Source: an uncultured Bacteroidales bacterium
Lineage (GTDB): Bacteria > Bacteroidota > Bacteroidia > Bacteroidales > UBA932
Direction: 5' to 3'
Assembly: GCA_902488725.1 (NCBI GenBank)
Contig: CABTXO010000097.1
Location: 1-6,588, forward strand
DNA length: 6,588 bases
The notes below the pieces were generated by a model. It was not told the DNA's origin and ran no database searches. It saw only the letters and a program-made list of their open reading frames with translations. Every line of letters starts with the position of its first letter. The first letter of the stretch is position 1. Below are positions 1 through 6,588 of the stretch, piece after piece. A program made the position numbers and the translations under genes.

Positions 1-1601
1 CCCAGCCGTTCCTTCGTCAGGAAGGTGCTCTTCCGCAGGTTGCCGTCGATGTTCTTGGTGATTTCCTGCACCAGATAGTTGCCGATGAAGGAATCCAGGT
101 CGATGTAGTGCCGGTAGCCGTGTTCCATGTCCGCGAAGTCGATGTTGTCGAGGGCGTTCTCGAAATCCTTGAAGTAGGTGCGGACGTACACCCGTTGCTC
201 GTGCGTCAGCTCCGCCCGTTCCGGTTCGTTGAAGACCAGGGGGGCCTTGTACAGGGCCGTGTAGTCGTACGGATCGGCATCGTTTTGCTCCAGTTCCAGG
301 TAATAGCCGCCCGTGAGCGCGTCACCCGCGTTGTCCGCCGGCGTGACGAGGGTGATGTTCACCCGGTCCTTGCCGGTCTCCTTGTGTTCCGTCAGGCAGT
401 ACAGGCCCTGGGGCTTTCCGTTGAGGATCACGTTCGCGGGGCGCATGGTGAAGGTCCACGACATCCCCACGATCTCCGAGAGTTTCATGGCGATGACGTT
501 TCGGAGACAGGATTTGTCCGAATAGTTCGCCAGCAAGGCCCAGTCCTTTTCCTTCGCGATGCCGAAGACGGGCTTCTTCTTGTCCAGCTTCACCTTGTAG
601 GGCTTCTTGGGCATGTTCCAGGTGGATTGTCCGCGGCCCCGGATTCCCATGGTGACGCTGAGCGAGTCGACATCGGAGTAGAGCTTGTCCTTGTCCAGGA
701 AGGTCACCGTCCCGAGGACGTAGTTTACCTTGTCCAGGATCGGAGCGCCCTTCGTGTCGATGAGGATGGTCGGGAAATACTTGTAGGAATAGATGTTGCG
801 CACGCTGACGGCGACGTCCAGGGTCTCGCCGTTCCAGAGTTCGATCCGGTAGATGACGGGGCTGGAGAAGTCATGGGAGGTTTCTCCGCTGACCTGCGGC
901 ACGCCGCCGACCGTGATGGATTTGCAGGTGATGTCGAAGACCGGAACGAAGACACTCGACTTGTCAGTGCTGGACAGCTCGAACTTGAGGCCCTCCGGGA
1001 CGGTCCGCTTCAGAATGTCGGGCAGGACGGAAGGGTTCTCTTTCTGCCGGAACCGGAACGAGTCAAGGAGATGTTCCCTGCTCCGCGGAAAATGCACCAG
1101 CGTGCCGTTGTTCAGAAAGAAGCACAGATCGTTCTTGTCAAACCAGACGCAGACAGGCAGGAGCACATTCGGGTCCGTGGCCTGCGAGACCGGAATGCCC
1201 GTCCGCAGGGAGTTGACCTTCCACTCCTTTCCGTCGTTGGTCACGACCGGAACGTCCGCAATGCTCCGGTCGAAGCAGATCAGCGCGGAGATGGGCAGGG
1301 CCAGGGCCGTTTCCGAATAGGTCCGGTCCTCGAACAGGGTGACGGTCGCTCCGTTGCTGTCGAAGACGACCGCCTTGTACCACATCCGTCCGGATGTGAG
1401 CGCTTGCAGGATCTTTTGCTGGATGCCCGGAAGCAGCTCCATCCGTTTCCGGATGGCAGCCTCCGCCGGGTCTACCTGCACTTCGGGCGTGTCCGGTTCC
1501 ACCGGATCGTCGTGCCGGCAGGATCCGGCCGCACAGACCAGCAAAACGGCGGACAAGAGCAAGCCTGCCAGCCGGTATTTTTTCATGAGGTCCATTTTCA
1601 T
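1..1601 (-). CDS. CotH kinase-family lipoprotein, C-terminus cut by window edge
   Basis: An open frame runs from the ATG at 1601 to the left edge without a stop, giving 533 residues; the C-terminus is missing. Residues 1-28 look like a lipoprotein signal: KK near residue 7, a hydrophobic core LAGLLLSAVLLVCAAG, and Cys28 after AGS. Just after the cysteine comes RHDDPVEPDTPE, which resembles the acidic export signal of surface lipoproteins in Bacteroidetes. Residues 40-290 form a region I cannot assign with confidence; its start (short helix, then VTLFEDRTY) is loosely reminiscent of DUF4988-type N-termini. From about residue 300 the protein matches the CotH family: RGRGQSTWNMPKKPYKVKL (321-339), KDWALLANYSDKSCLRN (352-368), GLYCLTEH (399-406, GxYxxxE motif), and DLDSFIGNYLVQEITKNIDG (501-520). 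CotH of Bacillus is a spore-coat protein kinase; in Bacteroidetes the role is mostly unknown, so the substrate here is inference. Start choice: AAAAGGA lies 7 bases upstream; in-frame ATGs at residues 3 and 6 are less well placed. Confidence 0.88.
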   Translation of the reverse strand, partial: MKMDLMKKYRLAGLLLSAVLLVCAAGSCRHDDPVEPDTPEVQVDPAEAAIRKRMELLPGIQQKILQALTSGRMWYKAVVFDSNGATVTLFEDRTYSETALALPISALICFDRSIADVPVVTNDGKEWKVNSLRTGIPVSQATDPNVLLPVCVWFDKNDLCFFLNNGTLVHFPRSREHLLDSFRFRQKENPSVLPDILKRTVPEGLKFELSSTDKSSVFVPVFDITCKSITVGGVPQVSGETSHDFSSPVIYRIELWNGETLDVAVSVRNIYSYKYFPTILIDTKGAPILDKVNYVLGTVTFLDKDKLYSDVDSLSVTMGIRGRGQSTWNMPKKPYKVKLDKKKPVFGIAKEKDWALLANYSDKSCLRNVIAMKLSEIVGMSWTFTMRPANVILNGKPQGLYCLTEHKETGKDRVNITLVTPADNAGDALTGGYYLELEQNDADPYDYTALYKAPLVFNEPERAELTHEQRVYVRTYFKDFENALDNIDFADMEHGYRHYIDLDSFIGNYLVQEITKNIDGNLRKSTFLTKERL

Positions 1602-1608
1602 TTCGCCA

Positions 1609-1615
1609 TCCTTTT
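1609..1615 (-). promoter_or_regulatory. Shine-Dalgarno-like site of the cotH-like gene
   Basis: On the minus strand AAAAGGA ends 7 bases before the ATG at 1601. This spacing supports the first of three in-frame ATGs (1601, 1595, 1586) as the start. Confidence 0.55.
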
Positions 1616-1628
1616 AAACGGGTCGTCC

Positions 1629-1636
1629 TAAAGATA
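1629..1636 (-). promoter_or_regulatory. possible Bacteroidetes-type -7 box upstream of the cotH-like gene
   Basis: The minus strand reads TATCTTTA here, one base off the Bacteroidetes -7 consensus TAnnTTTG, 27 bases before the start codon. The upstream part is AT-rich but I see no clear TTG at the usual -33 distance. A gene-specific promoter is plausible because the product is unrelated to the ATPase, but this remains a weak call. Confidence 0.25.
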
Positions 1637-1675
1637 GGAAATATTTTTGAAAATGGACCGCATGATCTACAGGAC

Positions 1676-2153
<478 letters not shown>

Positions 2154-3986
2154 TTAATTGTTCAATGTGAGCGGGTCGTAGGCGCGGCCGGTTCCTTCGT
2201 AGCCGCTGTTCTTGAAGAACTCGAGGAAGTTGAGCCGCAGCGGGTGCACGAAGGCTCCCAGGCAGCACATGGCCAGGTTCAAGGCATGCCCGACCACCAG
2301 GATCAGGATGCAGAACGGCCAGCTGATGAAGCCGGGATTGTCCCCCAGCACGATGCCGCCCAGCAAGTTGAACGCGTTGCCGAGCATGCCGCCGGCGAGG
2401 CCGAGGGCATAGAGCCGGATGTAGCTGAGCACGTCGCCCAGCAGGCCGGTGGCCGTGTTGTAGGTTTCCCAGAGGCCTGTCCCGATGTTCTTAAGGGGAT
2501 TGCGGCGGATGTCGTTCAGCAGGAAGATCCCCAGGGCGGAGACGATGCCCAGCCCGATGACGATCCATTTCGTGACCGCCGCGTCCAGGACACCCATGAG
2601 GGAGATGCCCGCGATCACCACGCCGCCGACGATCAGCAGCGTCCAGCCGAGGGTCCCCAGGCTGCCCAGGAAACCATTGTTCTTTACGGCCACGTAGGCC
2701 TTCATGACCAGGGCGACGCAGATGTGCACGATGCCGATCAGGACGGAAAGCACCATCTGCGGATCCATGCCGGCGATCGGCTTGGTGATCATGCATTTCT
2801 TCAGGAAGTCCGGCACCCAGGCCGCCTCGTAGAGGTTGACGCCGAAGAAGGTGTGCATCACGATGCCCACGAAGAAAGTGGCGATGCCGAGGGTCAGGAC
2901 CAGAGGTCCAAAGTCGGCCATGCCACCCTTTCCCTTTTTCAAGTACAGGCCCAGCAGGATGAGCAGGATGCCGTAGCCGGCGTCTCCCATGCACATGGCA
3001 AAGAAAAGGGTGAAAAAGAAGGAGATGAAGGGGGTCGGGTCGAATTCATTGTACGCGGGCCGCCCGTACATGTCGGTCAGCACCGTGAACATCTTCGTGA
3101 ACTTGTTCTCCTTGAAATGTATGGGCGGATTGTCGTCCATTACGGCCTCCTCCTTGAACCAGAGCAGGTCCATCCCGTCGAAGACCGCAGTCAGTTTGTC
3201 TTCTTCCTCGACCGGTGCGAAACCGATGAAGGTGGAGAGCCGGTTATCGGCGGCTTTCCCCGCTCCCGCGTCCGAGAGATAGCGCTGCAGGGCGGCGGCA
3301 TTCCTGGCGTAGGCGGCCTTCAGGTCCGGAATCGCATCCTGCAGGGAGAGCAGGGTCGCTTTGCAGGCGATGATTTCAGCCCGTTTGTCCTCCACGCGGA
3401 TTTCCGCGGCCCGCAGGTCACCTTCCGGAGCGGGGATTTCCTCCACCGGCAGGAAATAATCCTGCGCATCGGAAACGGTTACGAACCAGACTTTGCTGCC
3501 GTCGTCGAAGACTTCCTGAAGCGGGTAGCGGGTCGCCCAGTCCGGGTCGTATTTCTTTTTGCTGACGCAGTAGAACCGGATCCGGAATCCGGCCTCCGCG
3601 AGCCTGTCGAACGCGGCGGGGTCGAAGTGGCCCCAGGCCTGCATCTCCTCGACCTGCTTGTGTGCGGCGGCGAGTTCCGTCTTCAGCTGCCCCAGCCGGG
3701 AATAAGTCTCCTGAAAGGTCTGGAGCGGCTGCTTGAAGTCCTCCCGGCCGCCTTTTCCGGCCGCGAATCTGTCGTAGTCGGGATCTTTGGACCAGTCCAG
3801 GCTTTCGAGGGTCTGGACGGCCTTCCGGCAGGACTCGCTCTCGGCGAGCAGGGCGGCGGAATGTTCGTCCACCGGTTTGGCGGAACGGGTGATGTCCACC
3901 AGCCCGAGGGTCTGGATCTGCTTGAGAAAAGCCTTCGCTTCACCGCTGGGGAGGATGAAGGAATATTTCGTCATCTTATTGATCAT
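2154..3986 (-). CDS. ntpI: V-type ATPase subunit I (membrane stator, a-subunit)
   Basis: This 610-residue subunit couples ion flow to ring rotation and anchors the peripheral stalks. Residues 1-310 form the cytoplasmic part; it opens with KYSFILPSGEAKAFLKQIQ (7-25), and segments near 85-115 and 190-235 look helical and coiled-coil-like. The membrane part begins at DPTPFISFFFTLFFAMCMGD (316-335), a strongly conserved family motif, and continues with further hydrophobic helices near 359-385, 410-436, 445-465, 474-491, 513-546 and 556-580. LSYIRLYALGLAGG (520-533) contains Arg524, which matches the essential arginine that meets the ring glutamate. The end GAFVHPLRLNFLEFF (577-591) is also typical. 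The length is normal for Bacteroidetes-type I subunits. The start overlaps the end of ntpD by 11 bases; a GGAGG 9 bases upstream favours Met1 over Met5. Translation is likely coupled to ntpD. Confidence 0.96.
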   Translation of the reverse strand: MINKMTKYSFILPSGEAKAFLKQIQTLGLVDITRSAKPVDEHSAALLAESESCRKAVQTLESLDWSKDPDYDRFAAGKGGREDFKQPLQTFQETYSRLGQLKTELAAAHKQVEEMQAWGHFDPAAFDRLAEAGFRIRFYCVSKKKYDPDWATRYPLQEVFDDGSKVWFVTVSDAQDYFLPVEEIPAPEGDLRAAEIRVEDKRAEIIACKATLLSLQDAIPDLKAAYARNAAALQRYLSDAGAGKAADNRLSTFIGFAPVEEEDKLTAVFDGMDLLWFKEEAVMDDNPPIHFKENKFTKMFTVLTDMYGRPAYNEFDPTPFISFFFTLFFAMCMGDAGYGILLILLGLYLKKGKGGMADFGPLVLTLGIATFFVGIVMHTFFGVNLYEAAWVPDFLKKCMITKPIAGMDPQMVLSVLIGIVHICVALVMKAYVAVKNNGFLGSLGTLGWTLLIVGGVVIAGISLMGVLDAAVTKWIVIGLGIVSALGIFLLNDIRRNPLKNIGTGLWETYNTATGLLGDVLSYIRLYALGLAGGMLGNAFNLLGGIVLGDNPGFISWPFCILILVVGHALNLAMCCLGAFVHPLRLNFLEFFKNSGYEGTGRAYDPLTLNN

Positions 3987-4596
3987 GGCTCGCTTCCTCC
4001 ATTGCTTCTTCCGCCTCGTGGCGCTGTTTCACGATCTTGGACGAGGCCTTGCTGAGGTTTTCCTCGTCTTCCATGTACCGCTTGATCTTGCGGATGGCTT
4101 CCTTGAACCCCGGGATCTGCACCTTCTCGTACAGGTTCACCTTCTGGGTCGTCTTCCTCCGCTGCCAGTCCAGGATCCGGCGCTTTTCCTTGTAGACCTC
4201 GGATTCGATGCCCAGTTTCGTGAGCTCCTCCAGGATCCGCACGCCGTCGATGTACCAGGCCGGCTTGACGAAGGCGTTGAAGGGATGGATTTCATAGTGG
4301 ATGTCCCGGAGTTCCGGGCATTTGACACCGGCCACCTTCACTGTCACGAGGTCGATGTCGGTGATGGAGATCAGGCCCGGATCGAATTCGTTCCAGAGGG
4401 CGGCCAGGTAGTCGTAGCGCCGCTCGGCTGCATCGAGGTCGGCGATCAGCTGTTCGCTCCTGTCCTTGGCCTTCCGGACCTCCATCCGCAGCGCGCTCTC
4501 CTTGTTCTTCAAGGTCGGGAGCGCACTGACGCGCATCTTCAGCTGCTTCTGGAGATTGTTCAGGGAAGTCTTGTTGTATTGGAATTTAATCGCCAT
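3976..4596 (-). CDS. ntpD: V-type ATPase subunit D (central rotor stalk)
   Basis: This 206-residue protein is the rotor shaft that turns inside the A3B3 head and links it to the membrane ring. The N-terminal stretch MAIKFQYNKTSLNNLQKQL (1-19), followed by ALPTLKNKESALRMEVRKAK (25-44), is the family signature and begins a long antiparallel coiled coil. A central globular part (about 75-125, VKCPELRDIHYEIHPFN at 91-107) is followed by a second long charged helix (about 125-200, KEKRRILDWQRRKTTQKVNL) that pairs with the first. The length is normal for the family. It starts 49 bases after the last base of the ntpB stop codon, across a spacer holding a palindromic repeat, and has no Shine-Dalgarno site at proper distance (an AGGA lies about 15 bases upstream). 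Its end overlaps ntpI. Confidence 0.95.
   Translation of the reverse strand: MAIKFQYNKTSLNNLQKQLKMRVSALPTLKNKESALRMEVRKAKDRSEQLIADLDAAERRYDYLAALWNEFDPGLISITDIDLVTVKVAGVKCPELRDIHYEIHPFNAFVKPAWYIDGVRILEELTKLGIESEVYKEKRRILDWQRRKTTQKVNLYEKVQIPGFKEAIRKIKRYMEDEENLSKASSKIVKQRHEAEEAMEEASHDQ
3996..4000 (-). promoter_or_regulatory. Shine-Dalgarno site of ntpI, inside ntpD
   Basis: The minus strand reads GGAGG here, 9 bases before the ntpI ATG at 3986. It lies within the last codons of ntpD and decides the start in favour of the overlapping ATG rather than the in-frame ATG at 3974. It is the clearest ribosome site in this mostly SD-poor operon. Confidence 0.6.
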
Positions 4597-4604
4597 TGCT
4601 GAAT

Positions 4605-4633
4605 GTCAGATTCCTCGCTTCGGTCGGAATGAC
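4605..4633. repeat. small palindromic intergenic repeat between ntpB and ntpD
   Basis: Most of the 48-base gap between ntpB and ntpD is an imperfect inverted repeat. On the plus strand GTC (4605-4607) pairs with GAC (4631-4633), a two-base bulge AG follows, and ATTCC (4610-4614) pairs with GGAAT (4626-4630). The 11-base centre TCGCTTCGGTC can form a C(TTCG)G mini-loop. On the transcript strand it reads GTCATTCCGACCGAAGCGAG and onward to GGAATCTGAC. From general knowledge, elements of the type GTCATTCCGAGCGAAGCGAG are scattered in many copies between genes of diverse bacteria, including Bacteroidetes. Copy number in this genome cannot be seen from one window. Confidence 0.6.
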
Positions 4634-4644
4634 GGGAAGGAGAG

Positions 4645-5967
4645 TCATTTGCCGGGCCAGTATTTGTCGATGAAGACTTGCTTGATGCCGGTTTCCGTCT
4701 TCGTGAAGTATTTTCCGAAGAGTTCCCAGGCCGTGTCCAGCATCTCGGTGATGGTGATGTTCACGTCGATGGAGAGGAGGCGGGTGGCATATTCCCTGGC
4801 GTACGCCAGACAGCGGCGGTCGTAGTCCGAAAGGTCGAAACCGTTCTCCAGTTTCGTCTTGGCGTTCTGGGCGTCGGCGTAGAGCCGCACTCCGGCGTTC
4901 ATGACCTGGCTGTGGTCGTCGCGCGTCTTCTTGTTCTGCACGCGCTGCTTGAGCCGGGAGAGGGAGCGGAAGGGGTCGATGATGACCTTGCCGGAATCCG
5001 GGTCCGCGCGCAGGAACAGCTGGCCTTCCGTGATGTAGCCCGTGTTGTCCGGGATGGCGTGGGTGATGTCTCCGTCGTTCAGGGTCGTCACCGCGATGAT
5101 GGTGATGGACCCTTCGGTCGGGAGCTGCACGGCCTTCTCGTAGATCTTTGCGAGATCCGAGTACAGCGAACCGGGCATGGAGTCCTTGGAAGGAATCTGG
5201 TCCATGCGGTTGCTGACGATGGACAGGGCGTCCGCGTAGAGGGTCATGTCCGTGAGCAGCACCAGCACCTTCTCGTTCTTGTCCGCTGCGAAATATTCAG
5301 CGGCCGAGAGGGCCATGTCGGGAATGAGCAGGCGCTCCACGGGCGGGTCTTCGGTCGTGTTGACGAAGCTGATGATCCGGTCCAGGGCGCCGGCGCTCTC
5401 GAAGGCGTGGCGGAAGAACAGGTAGTCGTCGTTGGACAGGCCCATGCCGCCCAGGATGATCTTGTCCACGTCCGCGCGCAAGGCGACGTCGGCCATCACC
5501 TGGTTGTACGGCTGGTCCGGATTGGCGAAGAAGGGGATCTTCTGGCCGGAGACGATGGTGTTGTTCAGGTCGATGCCCGCGATGCCGGTCGGGATCAGCT
5601 CGGACGGCTGGCGGCGCTTGTACGGGTTGACGGACGGGCCGCCGATCGGCCGTTCTTCCCCTTCGACCTCCGGGCCGCCGTCGATCGGACGGCCGTAGGC
5701 GTTGAAGAAGCGTCCGGAAAGCTGTTCGCTGACCCGCAGGGTCGGGGGCGCTCCCAGGAAGGTGACTTCCGCATTCGTGGGAATCCCTTCGGTGCCGGAG
5801 AAAACCTGCAGGGTGACGGTGTCGTTCTTGGTCTTCACCACCTGGGCGAGATGCCCGTGCACGATGGCCAGTTCGTCGTTCGAGACGTCCCGGGCTCGCA
5901 GGGAAACCGTTGCCTTCGTGATGGCATCCAGTTTCGTGTAGATCTTCTGATAGGCTTTGTCAGTCAT
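4645..5967 (-). CDS. ntpB: V-type ATPase subunit B (non-catalytic head subunit)
   Basis: This 440-residue protein alternates with A in the hexameric head and contributes to the nucleotide sites at A-B interfaces. Residues 1-75 are the N-terminal beta-barrel. The nucleotide-binding-type domain follows, with GRPIDGGPEV (92-101) and GIAGIDLNNTIVSGQKIPFF (128-147). The P-loop is degenerate, SGQKIPFFANPDQPYNQ instead of GxxxxGKT, as expected for B. LLTDMTLYADAL (237-248), PGSLYSDLA (265-273), TGYITEGQ (309-316) and FRSLSRLKQ (333-341) are family motifs; Arg338 corresponds to the arginine finger that reaches the catalytic site of A. The C-terminal helical part (350-440) includes ITEMLDTAWELF (406-417). 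The length is a little below the usual 450-460 residues but no domain is missing. The start ATG overlaps the ntpA stop by 8 bases (ATGACTGA), which suggests coupled translation; only a weak GGAAG precedes it. Confidence 0.97.
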   Translation of the reverse strand: MTDKAYQKIYTKLDAITKATVSLRARDVSNDELAIVHGHLAQVVKTKNDTVTLQVFSGTEGIPTNAEVTFLGAPPTLRVSEQLSGRFFNAYGRPIDGGPEVEGEERPIGGPSVNPYKRRQPSELIPTGIAGIDLNNTIVSGQKIPFFANPDQPYNQVMADVALRADVDKIILGGMGLSNDDYLFFRHAFESAGALDRIISFVNTTEDPPVERLLIPDMALSAAEYFAADKNEKVLVLLTDMTLYADALSIVSNRMDQIPSKDSMPGSLYSDLAKIYEKAVQLPTEGSITIIAVTTLNDGDITHAIPDNTGYITEGQLFLRADPDSGKVIIDPFRSLSRLKQRVQNKKTRDDHSQVMNAGVRLYADAQNAKTKLENGFDLSDYDRRCLAYAREYATRLLSIDVNITITEMLDTAWELFGKYFTKTETGIKQVFIDKYWPGK

Positions 5968-6588
5968 TTTCTTCCAGGAGTTTAGAGAGTTTTGCTTCGT
6001 ATTGCTTGAAAGCTTCGCTGCGGAATTCGGTGTAGTTCATCTGCCGCAGGTCGTTGATCATTTCCTTGAAGCAGTCCCGGCATTTCTCGAAATCTTCGAA
6101 GTCGAAGTCACGGTCGCAGATGTCCAGCAGCAGGTCCAGCATGTACTGCTGGCGCTCCATCGGGGTGACGGAGTCGATCGGGTCGAAGGCGTCCTGCTGC
6201 AGGAAGGTGAAGTCGATGAGTTCCGACTTCCAGAAATCGACATGGTAGCTGACCGGCACGCCGTCGTCCCCCAGGATGTTGATCTGCTCGTAGGCCTCGC
6301 GTCCCCTGCGGAGGATGTTCTTGGACTTGGCGACCTTGTCCACCCAGCCGTGCTCGACATGTTCGTCGAGGTAGGCGATGATTTCGGGATATTCCAGGTA
6401 CTTGGAATAGGAATCGATGGGGTTGACGGCCGGATAGCGCTTCTGGTCGGCGCGGTTCTGCTCCAGCCCGTAGAAGCAGCGGGCTGCCTTGCGGGTGGAT
6501 TCGGTGACGGGTTCCTTGAGGTTGCCGCCGGCGGGGGGGGCCGTGCCGGTGAAGGGGACGGCACCCTTCTGTCCGTTGTTGTGGGGCC
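5960..6588 (-). CDS. ntpA: V-type ATPase catalytic subunit A, C-terminal part only
   Basis: The frame is open from the right edge (first whole codon at 6586) to the TGA at 5962-5960, giving the last 208 residues of a protein usually near 590. A is the ATP-hydrolysing or ATP-synthesising head subunit. The visible part contains PPAGGNLKEPVTESTRKAAR (fragment residues 17-36) and GLEQNRADQKRYPAVNPIDS (40-59), the equivalent of the conserved PPGGDFSEPVTQ and RRYPAIDP motifs of A subunits, and then the C-terminal helical domain (DEHVEHGWVDKVAKSKNILR onward, ending LSKLLEEND). The Walker A loop and catalytic glutamate lie outside the window. The AGGN form of the motif is typical of the Bacteroidetes/spirochaete/chlamydial branch. 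A GTG codon at 6343 is internal and not a start, because family homology continues well upstream of it. Confidence 0.95.
   Translation of the reverse strand, partial: PHNNGQKGAVPFTGTAPPAGGNLKEPVTESTRKAARCFYGLEQNRADQKRYPAVNPIDSYSKYLEYPEIIAYLDEHVEHGWVDKVAKSKNILRRGREAYEQINILGDDGVPVSYHVDFWKSELIDFTFLQQDAFDPIDSVTPMERQQYMLDLLLDICDRDFDFEDFEKCRDCFKEMINDLRQMNYTEFRSEAFKQYEAKLSKLLEEND

Noticed and set aside
1..1601. The cotH-like gene as an extra subunit or assembly factor of the ATPase
   Set aside because: It has a lipoprotein signal that would export it from the cytoplasm and a CotH-type domain. No known V-ATPase subunit has this form, and adjacency alone is weak evidence.
108..1631. Plus-strand open frame of 507 codons opposite the cotH-like gene
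   Set aside because: Its product is rich in Val, Arg, Asp, Gly and His without recognisable motifs, as expected from the complement of a GC-rich gene. The minus-strand frame has a signal peptide, a Shine-Dalgarno site and clear CotH homology.
1621..1660. Possible terminator formed by GTCC (1658-1655) and GGAC (1628-1625) on the transcript strand
   Set aside because: The arms are only four bases, the loop is 26 bases, and no T-run follows, so it is not a credible terminator.
4678..5985. Plus-strand open frame of 435 codons opposite ntpB
   Set aside because: It mirrors ntpB codon bias and has repetitive Val/Arg/Asp/Gly composition. The ntpB frame carries all expected family motifs.
5960..6343. 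A separate 127-residue gene starting at a GTG at 6343
   Set aside because: Translation continues upstream in the same frame to the window edge with conserved ntpA motifs, so this GTG is an internal valine codon.

Overview
The window holds the distal part of a V/A-type (ntp) ATPase operon, followed by a surface-lipoprotein gene. Every gene lies on the minus strand, so the window reads biologically from right to left. In that direction the order is ntpA (3' part only), ntpB, ntpD, ntpI, ntpK, then a CotH-family lipoprotein gene that runs off the left edge. The A-B-D-I-K order, the bacterial-type A/B/D/I sequences and the absence of recognisable C, F and G genes between them fit the compact V-type ATPase operons known from Bacteroidetes and spirochaetes. 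In those operons E and a DUF2764-type gene usually precede A, which here would lie beyond the right edge. The lipoprotein, with an N-terminal lipobox and an Asp-rich stretch just after the cysteine, and the general scarcity of Shine-Dalgarno sites point to Bacteroidetes, probably Bacteroidales. The coding sequence is GC-rich, so a high-GC lineage is likely. The genus cannot be fixed from this window.

Region by region (transcript order): 6588-5960 ntpA C-terminal part; an 8-base overlap leads into ntpB (5967-4645); a 48-base gap contains a small imperfect palindrome that looks like a dispersed intergenic repeat; ntpD (4596-3976) overlaps ntpI (3986-2154) by 11 bases; a strikingly AT-rich 31-base spacer precedes ntpK (2122-1676); a 74-base spacer with a possible weak promoter precedes the cotH-like gene (1601 to beyond position 1). 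No stretch over 300 bases lacks a gene.

Together A and B form the soluble hexameric head (A catalytic, B mostly regulatory/structural), D is the central rotor stalk, K forms the membrane ion-binding ring and I is the membrane stator that provides the ion half-channels. NtpK carries the complete set of residues that binds Na+ in the Enterococcus hirae ring, so this enzyme may be sodium-coupled. The CotH-like lipoprotein has no evident link to the ATPase beyond position and is probably an independent surface or periplasmic protein.

I found no convincing undescribed multi-gene system. The items most worth a second look are the palindromic repeat inside the ATPase operon, the AT-rich leader in front of the high-copy ring subunit, the predicted Na+ site, and the CotH-family kinase-like domain on a probably surface-exposed lipoprotein.
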